Assembly: GCA_001051155.2 (NCBI GenBank)
Contig: JYIP02000007.1
Location: 1,800,342-1,864,341, forward strand
Length of the DNA stretch: 64,000 bases
Direction of reading: 5' to 3'
Source of the DNA: Chrysoporthe austroafricana
Taxonomy: Eukaryota; Ascomycota; Sordariomycetes; Diaporthales; Cryphonectriaceae
The notes beneath the pieces were generated by a model. The model ran no database searches, had not been told where the DNA came from, and worked only from the letters and a program-made list of their open reading frames with translations. Numbering within the stretch: position 1 is the first letter of the stretch; each line of letters starts with the position of its first letter. The position numbers and the translations under genes were made by a program. Of this stretch, positions 32,983 through 44,498 are shown one piece after another.

Positions 32983-34380
32983 CTATAGCTCATCACGCCC
33001 ACCAACCCGGATGGTGATTCCCGGGATGTTCGCAATTGACAGCTTCCTCTTCACCGCGCTTGTTGGTCCTTTATCCTCATAGACAGAAGTCTCACTGGGA
33101 GGTTTCCAGGGCTTGATCTGGCCCTGCCACACGTCTAGACCCCAACGTTGGAGTGACCGTGAGTCGAACGGCTGACCACGCGGGTACGGAAAGATCCTGT
33201 CCTTGGACAGCTGATGAACCGCGTCGGAAGGAAACACTCCAGGCTCGAGGCCCATCTTTGTCTGTAGATCCGGGAATTCCAGGGGGTCGACAGTAACGCA
33301 TGTCAGAGAGTCGTAGTAGTCTTTTGCAAAATCATGCAACGAACTGCGAAGCTCGGCGCGGTCGTCTTCGGTCTCGCCAAAGACGTACACCATCGGCCAG
33401 CCACGCTTGTGATCAAGTGGGTCAGGACGATGCCACACTACAGACTCTGCTGAATAAAGAACTTAGACTTACATCGATCAGCCTCTGTTGGTTGTACGGC
33501 GTAAGCTCTCCTATCACGGGCCTCGATGCCTCTACGACGAACTTGTTCAGGCCGTCTGGATCAGAGAAGGAGTTGAAGGTCCGCGTCCGTCCGTCCTGAA
33601 CAATATGGCACACCACAGTAGATGGCTCCGAATTTCGCGCCGTAATGAGCACATTGTTAGTGACCAGACCAAATGTGAAGTCGTCGCGGTACTTCTCTGC
33701 CATGGCTGCAAAGGCTTGCCCTGCGACCTCGTCCTTCAAGTCAAAGTAGCCGATAAACACAACTTCATCTGCAGTCTCGAAAGCCTCGAGACCCTCAGAA
33801 TCTAGCTGCGTTATCATAGGTCTGGTCAAACGTGACACAAAGTTCGAGATGCTTCGCGTTTTAGTAATAGCTTTAATGCCTCACAGATCAGCTTACGGAC
33901 GGAGTGGCATGCTCACCCGGATGCTCGCCAAGGACCTCGATACTTCGCATCTGGAACTCCATTCCTGAACACTTGCAAGGTCGGGTACGAGCTGACCATA
34001 TGTTTCGCACATAATGTCGAATCATCCTCACAGTCGACGCTCAAGAAGGTGTCCCAGGATCCGGAAGCGACGGACAACCATTCTCTTTCAAGAGCTTGGC
34101 TTTTGGCTCTACGGAATTTGTCAACTAGACCCCGCCGTCTCGTGTTCCTCTAAGCGAACCTACTCGCTTGGCTGGTGTATCCAATACGATGAAGTCAACA
34201 TTCAGGCTCATGGAATAGACTTATGACGGACTAGGAACAATGAGACCTCATACAGAAACAACTGTAGTAGCAACGCAGTCAGCACCTCGTTCACATCGCC
34301 TCTTCAGTGGTCACGTACTCACAGGCTACTAAGGATACCCCAGCCGCCGCTATTCTCGCATCAAGAGCCTCTGCCCACAT
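32983..34380 (-). CDS. PDI-like thioredoxin-fold protein without CxxC, RDEL end
   Basis: An ER chaperone-like relative of protein disulfide isomerase. Exons 34380-34323, 34124-33917, 33821-33473, 33405-32983; 1038 nt, 345 aa. The first thioredoxin domain aligns well after SLVAF: ALEREWLSVASGSWDTFLSVDCEDD and MVSSYPTLQVFRNG. The position of the redox CGHC is occupied by RAKS (about residues 25-28), so it should lack disulfide exchange activity. A second thioredoxin-like domain contains VVFIGYFD and WPMVYVFGETEDDR. The C-terminus is RDEL, a variant ER-retrieval signal. The N-terminus is uncertain: an ER protein needs a signal peptide, and the chosen Met gives none. A hydrophobic leader starting at 34420 (MRQAKQYLILSLLYV) is one frame off and I found no intron that joins it. 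Confidence 0.75.
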
Positions 34381-34807
34381 ACAAGAGGCTCAGAATAAGA
34401 TACTGTTTGGCTTGACGCATTCTTGTAAGTAATACGGGAAAGCAATGAGAAGGGCAAGTATGATTTGAGATGTCGCCAAGCTGCAAAATACAGAACTTGG
34501 CAATGTCCTCGAGATTGCCAGGATGGCGGCTAGCGATATGACATAGCCCTGTCTCCATCTCCAAATTGGCCAAATAGGGGGTCGCTCCAAAACAATAGTA
34601 CTGACGTCTTTCGAGTTTCAGGGCTGGGTTTTCAAGCTAAAACGCTAAAAATCAAAATTCTGAACATCGCTGTGTCCCAGGGAGCCCATGCTCTATGCAA
34701 TACGGAAGGCAACTCTCTCAGGCACGAGAGAAAAGTTGGAAAGACCTAAAAGAGCCATGAGGTAGCATGAAGAGTAGATAATTGAGTATTCCGCACCAGT
34801 TTGCAGA
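34381..34807. other. Intergenic region and possible 5' leader of the PDI-like gene
   Basis: It contains the out-of-frame hydrophobic leader at 34420-34364 on the minus strand and short overlapping frames. No other feature is visible. The aldo/keto reductase pseudogene stop lies just beyond its right end. Confidence 0.4.
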
Positions 34808-35963
34808 TTAGGTCAAGAGCCAGTGGTCCATTCCAGGAATCTGCCGATGTCCGACGACATTAATCGACTGCAAGATTGCATCCAATTCCTGCTTCTCCTG
34901 AGCAGATATTTCAACCACCTTGCAGTTCTTATCAACGTGATCAGCAGTCGTCGGCCCGGGAATGGGAAGGAGAGGGCCGCAAACGCCAGTGTTGGAGTTC
35001 GCACGAATCCACACGAGTGCGAGCTGAGCGGGTGTCACGCCCTCCTGGCTGGCAAACCCTGTGATCTTGTGGACCAATTCAAGATTCTTGTAGAAATTCT
35101 GAAAGACATCATGGTCAGGTGAGCCTCGGTACAGTCTGCAGATGGGAGAGCTGAGGGAAATAGTTAACCTACCTCCGGCTGAAAACGGCCGATGGCACGG
35201 CGCCCGTCACCTTAAGGAATGTCTTCAAACTTCTTGATCGCTCCCGTGAGAAAGCCGTAGCCAAGTGGCGCATAGCACCACAGAACGACGTTACATTCTT
35301 TAGCAGCCTGCGCGACGCCGTTGTGAAGCATCTGAGTGCTCCATAGCGAGAATTCGATCTCAGCAAATTTGATCGGGCAGACAGCAGAGGCTCGTCTGAT
35401 GGTCTCAGCTCGCACCTCGGACAAGCCTACACCCCCGATCTTTCCCTCGTCTATGAGCTCCTTAAGTGAACCAATCGTCTCCTCGATAGGGACATTCTGG
35501 TCCATGCGTGCCGGGCCGAAACAATCGATGGTCTTGACGCCGCCGAGGATCTTGTTGGCCTCTTCCCAGCTGGCGCGGACGCCCTCACGTGTGCAAGTAG
35601 AGACGTGCTTCTCGGAGTCGAAGCAGCCCCGGACGAAGAGTGTCACCTTGGCAGCGTCCTCGGGGTACTTTTGAAAGTAGCGGCGCAATAGCTATAGGCC
35701 GGCCGTCGGTGGTTCCGGGGGCAGACCATACACGCTGCTGGAAGACCACATGGTTGCACCATTGTTTACTGCAGCTTTCATGGCGCTAAAGACCTGCTCA
35801 TCTGGAACTTGCTTCGCTCTCCAGGTGAATCCCTAGATGAGATTATTAGCTGATATTCGCAGGCCTCTAAGGCGAGACGTGTTGAGTCCGGGTATGTCAC
35901 CGCTCAGGATTCCCAACTCACCAGTAGACCAAAGCCCGTAGGAGGAACGTTCCCTGTCGTCAT
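34808..35963 (-). pseudogene. Aldo/keto reductase (pyridoxal reductase-like), two in-frame stops
   Basis: Would be an NADPH-dependent reductase of the AKR8 type (yeast Plr1-like). Exons 35963-35922, 35832-35173, 35098-34808; 993 nt, 331 codons, normal family length. Readable blocks: GFGLLGFTWRAKQVPDEQVF, SVYGLPPE (candidate catalytic Tyr), RRYFQKYPEDAAKVTLFVRG, GGVGLSEV, APLGYGFLTGAIKKFEDIP, GVTPAQLALVWI and LPIPGPTTADHV. Two stops lie in frame: TAG at 35694-35692 (codon 61, where CAG is likely) and TAA at 35214-35212 (codon 221, where Glu is usual in EDIPEGD). Both introns keep good GT-AG ends and the frame is otherwise unbroken, so loss looks recent. A 42-nt intron (GTATGG to CCTATAG) could remove the first stop but would delete the conserved Tyr-Gly, and it would not cure the second. 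Confidence 0.85.
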
Positions 35964-37154
35964 AATCAGATTTACAACGATGAGGAAAATTTTGAGCAAA
36001 CGCAAGTGAGACTGTCGAGTTTTGTGAGCTACGGGCAAGTGTGAAAGCCAAAGTTCGCAAAGGCCTACTCGAAGGAGGTTCTGCGAATGTCGGGTGATTT
36101 CGAGCAATGAAAGCACTAAGGAACAAAAATGAATACCGCTTAAAGTAAATGACTTAAATAATCGGAACTTCAAGCATATTTTCCTCGAGCGCACCCTCCG
36201 TGGCCATGTTTGCTTCGGCGGAGTTAACAGTGGCAGTGCGCGAAGATGACCTTCGGAGCCGAGTGGTCGACCATTATACAAATTGGGTAACCCTCAAAGC
36301 ACGTGCACGCCAGGCCAACAGCTCATCTGTGATCAGCTGCAGAGAACCAGTAGCTACATTCGCCATATCTAGCGCATCGTAGTAGAGAATGAGGCTACAG
36401 AGAGTATATAACCACGAAGCACTCAGAGATCGTAGCACGGACGCTCCTCAATGACAAGATCTACCAGTCTCCTGAGAAATTGCCAGACTCTGATTTGAGC
36501 TTTCTACTCCACCGATTGTCTCAACTCAGATCTCAAAATCGGTGATTACTCGGAAGAGCAAGAATCGCTCAGACAACCTTGAGAGTTTCTGTACATCAGC
36601 CCCGTCTCGTAAGACCCTGCCGCCGGATTTAAATAATTCGGAGAACATCATCCAAGGAGTAGAATAGGATAATTCACACTTGGTCTTCTCTTCTCCTCGA
36701 GGACGTCTCTTCTGTTTCAAACCTGAATATTACATGCACATTATTGGTATTGGAACACGTAGCTCAGATCAACGAATCTCCCCGAAGACGGGACCGAAAG
36801 CAAGAACATCCCTTCAGAGGAAACAGAAGATTTTGATGGCCTGTGCGACAACGGAGACAGCCTCACAATTATTTCATGGGGTATTATCTATTTGATTTTT
36901 AACTCTCCCCCTCTTCCCTTAAGCTTCTACTTCTTCTTATTTTCTTTTTCCCCTTTCTGTTTTCTCGCTCGCTTGTCCTGAGATTGGGAAGGGGTTTGGG
37001 TATGGGCCAATGTTAGTCCAATTTGAGTTTAGCGCCTCGGATGTGCAGCTATGGCACCTTTCGCCTCACGCTCGGAGCTCATCTTCCACATCGCACCACC
37101 CGATCAATCTGCAGCCATTATCCAACCGTGTCTGAACAGCCAAGTTGGGTCAGA
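35964..37154. other. Intergenic region, divergent promoters
   Basis: About 1.2 kb between the divergent aldo/keto reductase pseudogene and cox16. A pyrimidine-rich stretch at about 36900-36965 is typical of an ascomycete promoter or leader. An in-frame upstream ATG for cox16 lies at 37023. No other gene was recognised. Confidence 0.5.
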
Positions 37155-37590
37155 ATGGCCGTCTTCCCCAAGAAGAAGTACGTTTCGGCGGCCGAGTCCA
37201 ACACTATCGCAGCACGATACCGAGCTGCCCTTGCCAAGCGCCCATTTCTCCTCTTCGGCCTGCCCTTCATGGCGATCATTGTCGCGGGGTCGTTTGTCCT
37301 GACTCCTGCAACGGCAATCCGGTACGAGAGGCACGACAGGAAGGTGCGGCAGATGACACGCGAGGAAGAGCTAGGCGTCGGCAAGGCAGGCCGCAAGGTC
37401 GACATTAGGGACGAGTACTACGTAAGTTCGAGCTTTCTCCGGTAGGGCTACTGTGGTCGCTCGCTGCCATTTCTGTACGGCGTCCGCTAACCGCGAACCT
37501 GTTTCGTAGAGGCTTGCGGCAAAGGACCTCGACGATTGGGAGCAGAAACGTGTCAAGCGACTGCCGGGCGAGAACGACGGCACCCTGTAG
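37155..37590 (+). CDS. COX16: Cytochrome c oxidase assembly protein Cox16
   Basis: A small mitochondrial inner-membrane protein needed for complex IV assembly. Exons 37155-37421 and 37510-37590 (88-nt intron); 348 nt, 115 aa. It starts MAVFPKKKYVSAAESN. A single membrane segment RPFLLFGLPFMAIIVAGSFVL is followed by the strongly conserved TPATAIRYERHDRKVRQMTREEELG and YYRLAAKDLDDWEQKRVKRL. The start was chosen for its match to fungal Cox16. The same frame extends upstream to ATG 37023, adding 44 residues rich in Arg, Ser and Thr, which could be leader or untranslated. Confidence 0.95.
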
Positions 37591-40500
37591 TGCCGACAAG
37601 ACCAAGCATGCGCATAAGGTTACGAACGATCGCATATAGCTTGTCAATCGCATAGAGTCATGGTCCGAGCACTGGCTGGCCAGGCTCTTGGCCGAAGAAA
37701 AACCTTGGAAAGGCCCTGGTGCCGACTGTCTAGCTCGCTGGCAGGGCGGACCGGAACAACATTCACCAAATCCGCCCATCGAAACATTTCAGCTCGACAC
37801 CAGGAGATGAATTTGCGTCATCTGGTTTGTTGATCTCGCGGGCAGATCAGCCTCGGATGACATGCCGCAGGTATCCGCAGATGAACGTCTGGAGAAGGCA
37901 AAGTGCCATCTCAGATCTTATGATTGACGTTGGAAAATCATGTGCTCTGGTGTGTCGGCCAACCTAGCATCAGCGGCTTTCTGGGAGCGAGACATACACT
38001 ATAGGGCTTTCAGGCGCGCCCCGATCTGGCTCGCCTTGGCCAGGACAACGTACTTGGCCACTGGCACAGAGGAGGCAGCCATTTCTTGGTCCCTTCCAAC
38101 ACATGGACGCGAAGCCAGGCCTGAACGAGGAACGTGATCGTGCTCGGCCTGCATCTTCAACAGCAAAAGCGATATTTGTGCTGGGGAGTAGAGAGGCACG
38201 AGAGGCTCATTTGTTTCATCTGATTAAAGCTCGAGTTCCATGTTTCTGTGACGAGGGTGTGAAGCCGCGTCAAGCTGCCCCACAAGCCGCGTCTGCACAG
38301 CAGACCGATAGCGACATCACGGTGGTGTGTATCTCCTGGGTGAGTAGATTTGCGAGCAAATATTGCCTGGGGCTTCGACTTGGACCGGTGACTCAGAAAT
38401 CAAGGCAGCAGTCTACACCCGAGCACAGTGCAACACTATGAAGGTCTCCGGCATTGCGACAACCAATCAGCTTTTCAGACCGCCGAGAATTTATGAGGAT
38501 AGCATATGAAGAGAGTGGCATCAAACATGAGGCTCACAAATCTGCATGCCAAAATGAGTTGTGCTGGTGCCTGTCCAATCTTTACTGCTCTGCTGTTCAG
38601 AATATTCAAAGGATCGCCCTAAATGCCTGTGCGAAAGCCAGGGAGGAGATCTGCAGAAGAGATATGCCTGTCACACTCGGTAGCAAGACATCATTCGCTC
38701 CTAATCTCCGATGAAACAGAAAACACGACGCCTCCGGCGGTTTAAGCACCTCAGTTGTCGTCTGCCTAGTTGTGGGAGGTTGAACACGCTATCGTAGGAA
38801 GAAGATCGGCGACTCAAATTGTTCAGGAACGCTTACACAGCACGAACATCGATGGGGGTTGCAACCGTCTTTGCCCTCTCCGCTGCCATTGAGCAGCACA
38901 TGGTGATCGACTTGAAACGCCAGCGCTCACCAACATGATCCCATCAAGTTGGAGCATACGCATGCGATGTATTTCAGGACGGTGATCAACGATCGCATCG
39001 ATGGCCTCCCACCCTCCGAACAAGATGCTTAGCCGCTGGTGAGACATGTGGCCGCGTATGATCGATTTGGCCACGGCCGCCAACCAGGTCAGAAGGATTT
39101 CTCCGCGTCATGGCCTGTAGCGATCACTAGCCTTTGTGTACCTGTGCCGATTACGCCACAGCGGTCGAACGCAGCTTTCCTGGTGCCCACTTCTGCAGGA
39201 CATCGCGGCCACATGGCCTCACGATTCAGCCTGGGCGGGCTACCCCGCAGCGCGACGGCCATCTCGGGCGTCGTCGTCGCTGTGCTAACATCGCATCGCA
39301 CGGCGTGTGCGTGCCCACCGCCGCATCTACTCTAGACCACACGTGTCATAGTATAGCCTCTCTATACGCAGCTGCGCTACTCTTGTATGGCCGGTCGTTG
39401 TATGGTGAACGCTCTGGTGCCTGCAGGATATGCTCAGCAATATGACTGAAGATGTACAACCTTCGCGCTGTGATCCGCCGCTAGCTAGCGATCTACAGAT
39501 CAACCCGCCTCAACGGGAACTTGCTACCGCTGGACACACAGCTGTGGCGGCTTAGCAGGCTCAGCGCGGTCTGACCTTGGCACACTGGCGGCTGCTTGGT
39601 GCGGTTCCAAGTCAGCTTCGCTCAATTCCAATGATCACGACCCCACGCTGAGGGGAATCGGCAATCATTGCCCACTTTGAGACCCCAACTTTTAAACTTG
39701 CCACCCCCTGTTCATCATTTACCAGCACATCAGTAGGACAGCCTGAATTCCTGGGGAAGTATGATGAAATCGGAGACAAAAAAAGATGCTCGAACGCTTT
39801 CTGTTCGATGTGAGGGACCAGAGTTGGGGGATCCCACCAGGACATCACAGCAATACTCTGCCCAAAAAAAGAAGGCAGAGCTTGTCAGTGCTTCAGCCCC
39901 GCGACCGCTCCACCATCAAGTCGCAGCGGCCCCAACCCTCTTCCGCGTCGCGATGCGGAGGTGTGGGAGGCTACTTTCACCCGGTCTGCGGAAACGAGCT
40001 ATGACGAGAGTCTGATGACTGGTCTGCGTGTGGCTGCGGAAATCTTCTGATTATGGGCAAACTAACCTACCACACCCACCCCGTTCTCTGGACCAGTCTC
40101 GTGGCACCGCTGGAACTCGGCCGGTGAGCAAGGGAGGCCCGCTGCTGGCCTCCGGGCGTGACTATCAGAAGTGACGCATGTCTCCACTTCAAGGCTGAAG
40201 ATCAAGGCTAGGGTCCTCCCCAGTCGACCACTAAGACTGGGTTTTGCTGTTATCCATGATGAGCAAGATGGAAATCTCGGATGGGTAGCACACACCGAGA
40301 GAAACAACCCTACCCGGGTACAGGCACGACAGGGGGGGGCAGAAAAAAAAGATGGTGTGTATCGCGTTGCGCGTTCGGCTAGTTCGGTCGACTGGCAGGT
40401 GGCTGATGACCTCGTAGTCGCAACGATCTGGAGCCAGTTTTTCTTGGCTGGTACCTCGTGTAAGCCCACACCACGTAAGTATCTTCAGTACCTTTGTCGT

Positions 40501-40779
40501 GCTTGCGGCTAGTGCTGCAAGGCACACAGCCCGGATTGGCCGGGAGCTTGAAGATATATCAAGTTCGCAGCCCCCTCCCCTCAGCCTCTGACCTCTTCTG
40601 TCCTTGGGTTGGTTTTCTCTCTTTTACAGATCGTCGTCACATCCTCTGACAACTATCACCAAGACAACACGAACCGGATACTCGGTCTCACAGCGAACAA
40701 GAGTCTCTCATCAGCGATAGCGGAGACTGTCTCTCCTTCACACGGCTTAACTCTACTCGGCCCCGTCACCGCCCCCACC
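37591..40779. other. Gene-poor interval
   Basis: About 3.2 kb. Frames reach 135 codons on either strand, but none shows a family motif or a convincing exon chain. Base composition is ordinary and not RIP-like. The right end contains a pyrimidine-rich leader (about 40565-40630) with an acceptor-like TTTTACAG at 40622-40629, possibly a 5' untranslated intron of the next gene. Confidence 0.5.
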
Positions 40780-41484
40780 ATGGTCTGCCACTCTGGGCAT
40801 GGGATGCTATCCCGGTCTCGCAGCCACAAGAAACTGCGTATCGTACATCCCATGGAGGTTATGGAGTCACAAAACCCTGTGCACGGGCGGCAACGCAGCG
40901 ACAGCACACCCCTCACGAGGTCATCATCAATAGGATCAGCCAGGAACCACTGGCCGCCCATAGAGTGGGACCCGCTCAAGCTCAACCCTCCTGTCGCCCA
41001 AGGCCCGGAGCCTCCAGCAAGGTTACACGAGAGGCAGCCGCTTCAGCGTCTTCGGACTAAGAGATCCTTTGCGGGCCACGAAAACCATCGACCGGCTCGG
41101 CTCTATCACTCTGACTCGGGGCTCTCACTCGAGACATATCGTGACTTCGACTCCTCGCTGGAAAAGGCAAAGGCTGTCCAGATCATCGAGCGGAACGGAC
41201 AGCGTGAGGACGACGTCCACGAGAAGGGGTGGCCCTCACCAGCGTCAAGCGTGGACTCGGACAGGTCCTGGTTCGAGGACGAGACGCCAGACGAGGACGA
41301 TGCTGTCCAGCGCAGTCATGAGCTGTGGGACGACGCGCCAAGCCCTCGGCGGAGACCACAGGTCGCGTCTCCAGATGACCCGGGCTACTTTATCAAGCGG
41401 GGCGCATGGAAGAGGAGAGGCATCTTCTTCGGCGGGGAGTCGGCTGAGGTCTATCAGAAGGACGATGATGCCTTCGACATCTAA
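40780..41484 (+). CDS. Unknown, low-complexity fungal protein
   Basis: A 234-residue ORF with no recognised domain. The start is at 40780 because CCCCCACCATGG is a strong context; the frame is open further upstream to 40609 but reads like leader. The protein is hydrophilic and mostly disordered: a basic Ser-rich N-terminus (MLSRSRSHKKLRIVHP), Ser-rich RSSSIGSARNHWPPIEWDPL in the middle, an acidic patch WFEDETPDEDDA, and a C-terminal block DDPGYFIKRGAWKRRGIFF. No membrane segment, signal peptide or catalytic motif. The composition suggests a regulatory or phosphorylated protein, but this is only an impression. The short structured C-terminal block is the best candidate for conservation. Confidence 0.65.
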   Translation: MVCHSGHGMLSRSRSHKKLRIVHPMEVMESQNPVHGRQRSDSTPLTRSSSIGSARNHWPPIEWDPLKLNPPVAQGPEPPARLHERQPLQRLRTKRSFAGHENHRPARLYHSDSGLSLETYRDFDSSLEKAKAVQIIERNGQREDDVHEKGWPSPASSVDSDRSWFEDETPDEDDAVQRSHELWDDAPSPRRRPQVASPDDPGYFIKRGAWKRRGIFFGGESAEVYQKDDDAFDI

Positions 41485-44400
41485 GGGTGAATGAAATACA
41501 CCGGGTGCTCCAGGATGAGGCCCGGTGATACGTTTTTCGTTCTACGATGTGTCTAACTATTCTCCTATGTGTTCTTACTTCGTGTTTTTTCCGGCAAGCA
41601 TGGCGTTCGAGCGGCTGTCTTTGAGCGATAGGTACTGGATGCTGGGAAACGGCAGAGCGGCCTGGGTTGTTTGACATGAGCAGGCCGTGGGCAGCCCTGC
41701 GTCTCTTGGTCTGAAGATTTCTGGTACCTATCATGGCCGCCATCAAGCAAGCAAAGTTGCATAACATCTCAAATACATCGATCACCACTATTACATAGGT
41801 GACAACTGTGCGTCAGGAGGGTCGCGCATTAAGTATTGCTCTACGCCGGGAGCGAGCATGGGCTAGAGAAAATTTACACAAGCAACCAATCAATGAAATG
41901 CAGCTAATCTTGATAGATGGCTCTTGGTACTCGGTTTGTTTCTGTGCTCCCTCTGTGTGCTCCAATTATATTGACATAATTTACCTGCTACGGGCAGTCT
42001 GTTACTCCGGCCCACGACATTTCACACCGCTCCACAAGGACTAGGTGCTCAGCATCCGGTGGACACTCTCACGAGGCTTCCTCCTCTATAGTACCCAAGA
42101 GAGTAACAAGCAAGGCTCCGAGACTGAACTCATGCCGAATTTCTGGGTCCCTCGGAACTTTCGCCGTAGCCGAGACTGCCAACGTGTCATGCACGATCCT
42201 CCCGCTGAGCTTCTTTCTACACCCGGTTGTCTACCTACTATCCCTCGCCGCGTGCACTGGAGGTCACCAGATCCCTCGCATGCACAGGATAGATTGCCCT
42301 CCCGCATCGCCAGGCATCACCACCCAGCCGGCTAGCGGCGCGGTGTCTGACTTACGGCCCCCAAGGCGTCGGCGTGCTTATCGTGATCGACGCAGATAAA
42401 ACAGGACCTTGGAAACTTTTCCCTTAAAGCCATGAATTCCTCTCGAATTTTCTCCGATCCCCACCGTCCCGTCCGATTGACTCCATCCCAGTCTGATTCG
42501 GGTTCCTGCGTTCCAAACACGGCACAATGCAGGTGGTCAATGACTTTGTCACTTGGCGGCTGTTCTGGCGGCTGCACCTTTGTCATACGCAGGCGTCGGC
42601 GCAACAAAGCAAGGCATGGGATGACATCTCGCTGTGCAAGGCTCCTGAAGAACCAATTTTCTTTTTTTGTCCCCTGCTGGATGATCGCCAGGATCCGATT
42701 GATTAATTGGAACAGCCCGTGGAGGGTCGTACCCTCACTGCCAGGCGCTCCTCGACTTCAGCCGATAGTCTCGGACCGGAGATTGGATGCCGTCCAATTC
42801 TGGGATGGATGCAATACCATCATAACTATCGAAAGTCCTGATGCCACCATCGCCGGCTGCTGATCAGGTACAGCGTCGTAATCGAAGACAGGCAGGTTCC
42901 ACTATCAGACGAGCACCCCGGCCCTCTCCTATTTATGCGACGTACGGTATATTTCCAAACCTGGGCTTAAGAGCTTCGTTTGACGTTCTCGAAGGAGCCT
43001 CAGCCAGGCTGGCTCGCAACGTCATCGGGAAGCGGTGGCTGCTGTGCTAAACTTGGAATCCCCTAAGCCAACCCGAAACGCCCTTTGACGTCAACGCGAT
43101 CGTTTCCTCGACTAGCCATGTCCAGTAAGATGAGGCTACAATCATGCCAATACTATCGGGCAGCAAGAGGACCACCTAAATTTAACCCCTGAGCGGGCCA
43201 ACCGTAGGGCTGCAGCCCAGTGTGGAGATCGCTAATATTGGCGCCTGGGCATCTGCGATGACAGCATGTGCCTTCCTTCAAAACACACGGCTGGGTAAGG
43301 TGGCAAAACGATGGAATAGTCAATAGAATATGCGTGCGCGCCTGATTGTCCATAGGTAAGGGGTATACGTGTGAGTGCGGAGGGTAGGGCATGCGTGACA
43401 AGCTGTCCCCTCCCGGTTCCCAAAGCAAGTGTGACAGGGAAATAGATAATTACATGTCTTGATGGATGTCATTCTTATCGTAAGTGTCCCTTACGAAGAG
43501 GCTCTCTTTCATTTATGCTCTTCGAATTTGGATAGTCCGCATGTCCATCGTGACCATCCCGAAATGGCCCGCTGGATGTCTATGGGTCTTCGACCTAATT
43601 GTGTAATGCCTCAGGAACTTGACACCTCTGTTTCTCCTCTGCAGATTTTACACGCCCAATCATACCCACAAACGATAATCGTGGATTTTGTTAGAAGAAG
43701 TAAATGTCCAATAACACGATTGAATAAAGGGCAGAGACAAGGTTGACAGAAGTAAAGAGTATCGAAGTAGTCATAAGGAGCGCCCTGGTTATGTGTATGC
43801 TGCTTAATTCCTTGTATCTGTTGCGTTGCTCCTGTTTCAAAGGCCCTTAGAATACCTAAGTGTGTAGTTAATGCATCGGTTTCATTTATGACAACCTATA
43901 ATATACTGTTCAGAAACGCCGTGAATCACATAATTACATGTCTACAGACCAAGGCCCCCAACCATCCTACGAAAGTGAAATTCTTTTAGAGAAGGCCTCT
44001 CTATACGCAAGCTGGCATAACGTTGTACAGAGCATCCTCCATCCCATGCTTTCGTTTCTGCATATCCGGGTGGTCTGCACATGGGCGTAGAGCCTCACGA
44101 GATTTACGGATATATAGTAATCCCGACGGCCTGCTACGTTTTACGAATTCTTGAACTGAAGGAGACGGGATTTGGCCACCGTTTTCCAAACAGACTTTGT
44201 GAGTCTAGCCTATACTACTACCACGAATGAGTTGCATCCCCCCCCCCCGGGAGTAACGCATGCAACCATACCGGGGCCAAGATGTTGAAGAATGGCTCGA
44301 ACCTGTCGGGGGCCAAGCGGGGAGCCGTTGATACCAGGTCGGACACGCAGCTCGGCGGGGGCAGGGCTCAGCCTCGAGGCTTATCTTCCGGCGCACGCGG

Positions 44401-44498
44401 CGCTCCTCGTGTGACCCCGCTACCCGCGCTCCTCACTCATAGACCGCGACAGCGCTTGCCCGTCAGCCGCACCTCCGCAGCGTCCCGCCCAGGTCTCA
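41485..44498. other. Gene-poor interval
   Basis: About 3.0 kb. Frames up to 143 codons exist but lack family motifs. A modestly AT-rich stretch lies at about 43440-43990. A run of ten C occurs near 44240. No tRNA, repeat array or transposon remnant was recognised. Confidence 0.5.

Noticed and set aside
35692..35740. A 42-nt intron (GTATGG to CCTATAG) that would remove the first stop in the aldo/keto reductase
   Set aside because: It is shorter than every other intron here (45 nt or more), removes the conserved Tyr-Gly, and does not cure the second stop.
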